64,000 nt of DNA from Rhizobium sp. TH135. Its GTDB lineage: Bacteria > Pseudomonadota > Alphaproteobacteria > Rhizobiales > Rhizobiaceae. A program made the translations under genes and the position numbers. Positions 62,989 to 64,000 of this stretch are shown in pieces (position 1 is the stretch's first letter; every line of letters begins with the position of its first letter). The notes under the pieces are model-generated. The model was not told the DNA's origin. It saw only the letters and a program-made list of their open reading frames with translations, and made no database searches. The stretch is taken from NCBI RefSeq assembly GCF_002855515.1, contig NZ_PKRP01000007.1, positions 186,001 to 250,000 on the forward strand. The letters run 5' to 3'.

Positions 62989-63435
62989 TCATGCGCCCTG
63001 TTTTTCTATAGTCATCTTCATTGCGAACTCGCTGGGAGTGATATTGCCCAGCGACGAGTGCGGTCTGTTTCTGTCGTAGTCCTCCTTCCATGCAGTGATA
63101 GCGGTGCTGGACTGGGCGGGCGACGAGAACAGCGTCTCGTTCAGGCATTCGTCACGGAAGCTGACATTGAAGCTCTCGACGAAGCCGTTCTGCATCGGAT
63201 TGCCGGGGGCGATGTAGTGCCATTCGAGCTTTGTCTCCTGGCACCATTTGAGGATGGGCATGCTGGTCATCTCCGTGCCGTTGTACGAGACAATCGTCCT
63301 CGGTTTTCCGCGTTTGGCGATGACACCACCTAGCTCGCGGGCAACCCTTGCCCCGACAGTAATGTATCGGTAACCAGGCACAAACATTCACGGGTGAAGT
63401 CGGCCTCAGTTTTCGTTCCATCGGCTTTTCTGCTC
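62989..63435 (-). pseudogene. IS3-family transposase (OrfB) relic
   Basis: The C-terminal half of the rve integrase core survives: [49 protein letters not shown]. The middle catalytic Asp is lost: SYNGTEMTS where SDNGTE is expected. An upstream part ([20 protein letters not shown]) lies in another frame at ~63330-63435, so there is a frameshift. OrfA and the N-terminal half of OrfB are missing. It directly abuts repeat copy 2. Confidence 0.88.
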
Positions 63436-63450
63436 AATCGCCCTGCTGTC

Positions 63451-63600
63451 AACGCAGAAACGGCCCCCATTTGTTGGAGGCGGTTGCCGATTTTTTTTGA
63501 ATGTTTTTTGGTTGCGGGGGCCTGATTGCGCGGAGACTTGTACAAAACCCGGGTCTAGAGCGCTGAATCCGACCATTTGTCAGGTAAGCAGAATTACGGA
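63451..63600. repeat. Direct repeat copy 2 (150 bp), IS-end-like
   Basis: Second copy of the repeat at 52152-52300, in the same orientation, 11.15 kb away. It adjoins the IS3 relic on its left, which suggests that the repeat is the terminal part of that element with the interior deleted. The final 80 bp are nearly identical between copies. Confidence 0.9.
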
Positions 63601-63739
63601 AAAAAAGAAGCGAGTTTGCTCCACCGGCTATTCTACACACTGGCTGGTTTCACGTCACTACATTCAGTTTCTTTGGCTCGCAGGGAAAAGGTCCGCCATG
63701 GTGTCGGCGGTCCCTTCACAGGGTGCCAAGAGCAGGCAT

Positions 63740-64000
63740 TCACGCTGATCCTGGAGGAGTCGGGCCGGCGGAAAGCGATCCTGATCCGGCGCGTCGTTCC
63801 GTCATGACGGTTCGATAGTTGGCCAGCACGATGATGGCACCGCCAAGGAAAACCCAGAGGTCGATCGCCTCGCCATAGGCATAGGAGCCGACGACGGCGG
63901 CCATCGGCACGCGCAGAAAATCAATCGGCATGGCAACGGACGCATCGAGGCGCTTCAGCGCTTGCGCCTGGCAGTAATGGGCACAGAGAGCTCCAAGGCC
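63740..64000 (-). CDS. DMT/EamA-family transporter (5' end outside window)
   Basis: C-terminal ~86 residues of a drug/metabolite transporter. The frame stays open to the right edge, so the ATG at 63931 is internal. Two last helices are seen: LDASVAMPIDFLRVPMAAVV and a segment ending WVFLGGAIIVLANYRTV, then a polar tail. The LxxAxAxPxxFxRxPxxAxxG pattern near the start of this piece is typical of rhizobial EamA proteins. Substrate unknown. Confidence 0.8.
   Translation of the reverse strand, partial: GLGALCAHYCQAQALKRLDASVAMPIDFLRVPMAAVVGSYAYGEAIDLWVFLGGAIIVLANYRTVMTERRAGSGSLSAGPTPPGSA

Noticed and set aside
1-64000. tRNA genes or CRISPR arrays
   Set aside because: No cloverleaf-like GTTCGA-type T-loop blocks with paired stems in intergenic DNA and no regularly spaced short repeats were seen.

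Overview
The window looks like a chromosome or megaplasmid segment of a Rhizobiaceae-type alphaproteobacterium (Rhizobium, Agrobacterium, Ensifer or Shinella-like). This rests on the high GC, ATGA/GTGA-coupled operons, a five-part sugar-alcohol ABC transporter with a small DUF2160-like membrane protein, and ExoF/ExoP/ExoY-style polysaccharide genes. I saw no rRNA, tRNA or CRISPR array. Species cannot be fixed from the sequence alone.

Layout. (1) 1-6930: ABC uptake operon (solute-binding protein cut by the window edge, two permeases, 62-aa membrane protein, two ATPases) ending in a single-chain dihydroxyacetone kinase; probably uptake and phosphorylation of dihydroxyacetone, glycerol or a related C3 compound. 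(2) 7113-15017, minus: complete potassium-uptake operon, a 27-aa leader ORF then kdpF-A-B-C-D-E. (3) 15417-20134: EptA-type lipid A phosphoethanolamine transferase, a bidirectional terminator, cytochrome b561 and PepSY genes, and a divergent two-component system. (4) 20762-51994: a large surface-polysaccharide locus with WecG/TagA transferase, GH9 glycanase, Wzy-like polymerase, OPX export protein with an internal coiled coil, a polysaccharide co-polymerase with degenerate kinase motifs, ExoY-like initiating transferase, several glycosyltransferases, a Wzx flippase and an SGNH-like protein. Embedded in it are a 2169-aa type I PKS, a 1544-aa NRPS-like protein (formyltransferase, half condensation domain, adenylation domain split by a luciferase-like monooxygenase, carrier domain) and an Sfp/EntD-type phosphopantetheinyl transferase. 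The simplest reading is a Wzx/Wzy-exported glycan carrying, or made alongside, a small acyl/N-formyl-aminoacyl group.

(5) 52152-63600: an 11-kb block bounded by two ~150-bp direct repeats that resemble the end of a decayed IS element. Between them are two divergent operons. Leftward: a Ser/Thr kinase with a transmembrane segment and outer beta-propeller, a VWA-TM-FHA protein, a small FHA protein and a PP2C phosphatase. Rightward: a periplasmic trypsin-like protease fused through the membrane to two FHA domains, a secreted peptidoglycan-binding-domain protein, a multi-pass membrane protein and an RDD-FHA protein. There are no type VI secretion genes. This is my main candidate for an undescribed system: a mobile envelope-sensing phospho-signalling module with four FHA proteins, one kinase and one phosphatase. 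(6) 62989-64000: IS3 transposase relic, the second repeat copy, and the 3' end of a DMT/EamA transporter.

How it fits together. Regions 1-3 are ordinary rhizobial metabolism, ion homeostasis and envelope modification. Region 4 builds and exports a glycan and a PKS/NRPS product. Region 5 looks acquired as a unit; its sensors face the periplasm and its FHA, kinase and phosphatase domains face the cytoplasm, so its likely job is to turn an envelope signal into threonine phosphorylation.
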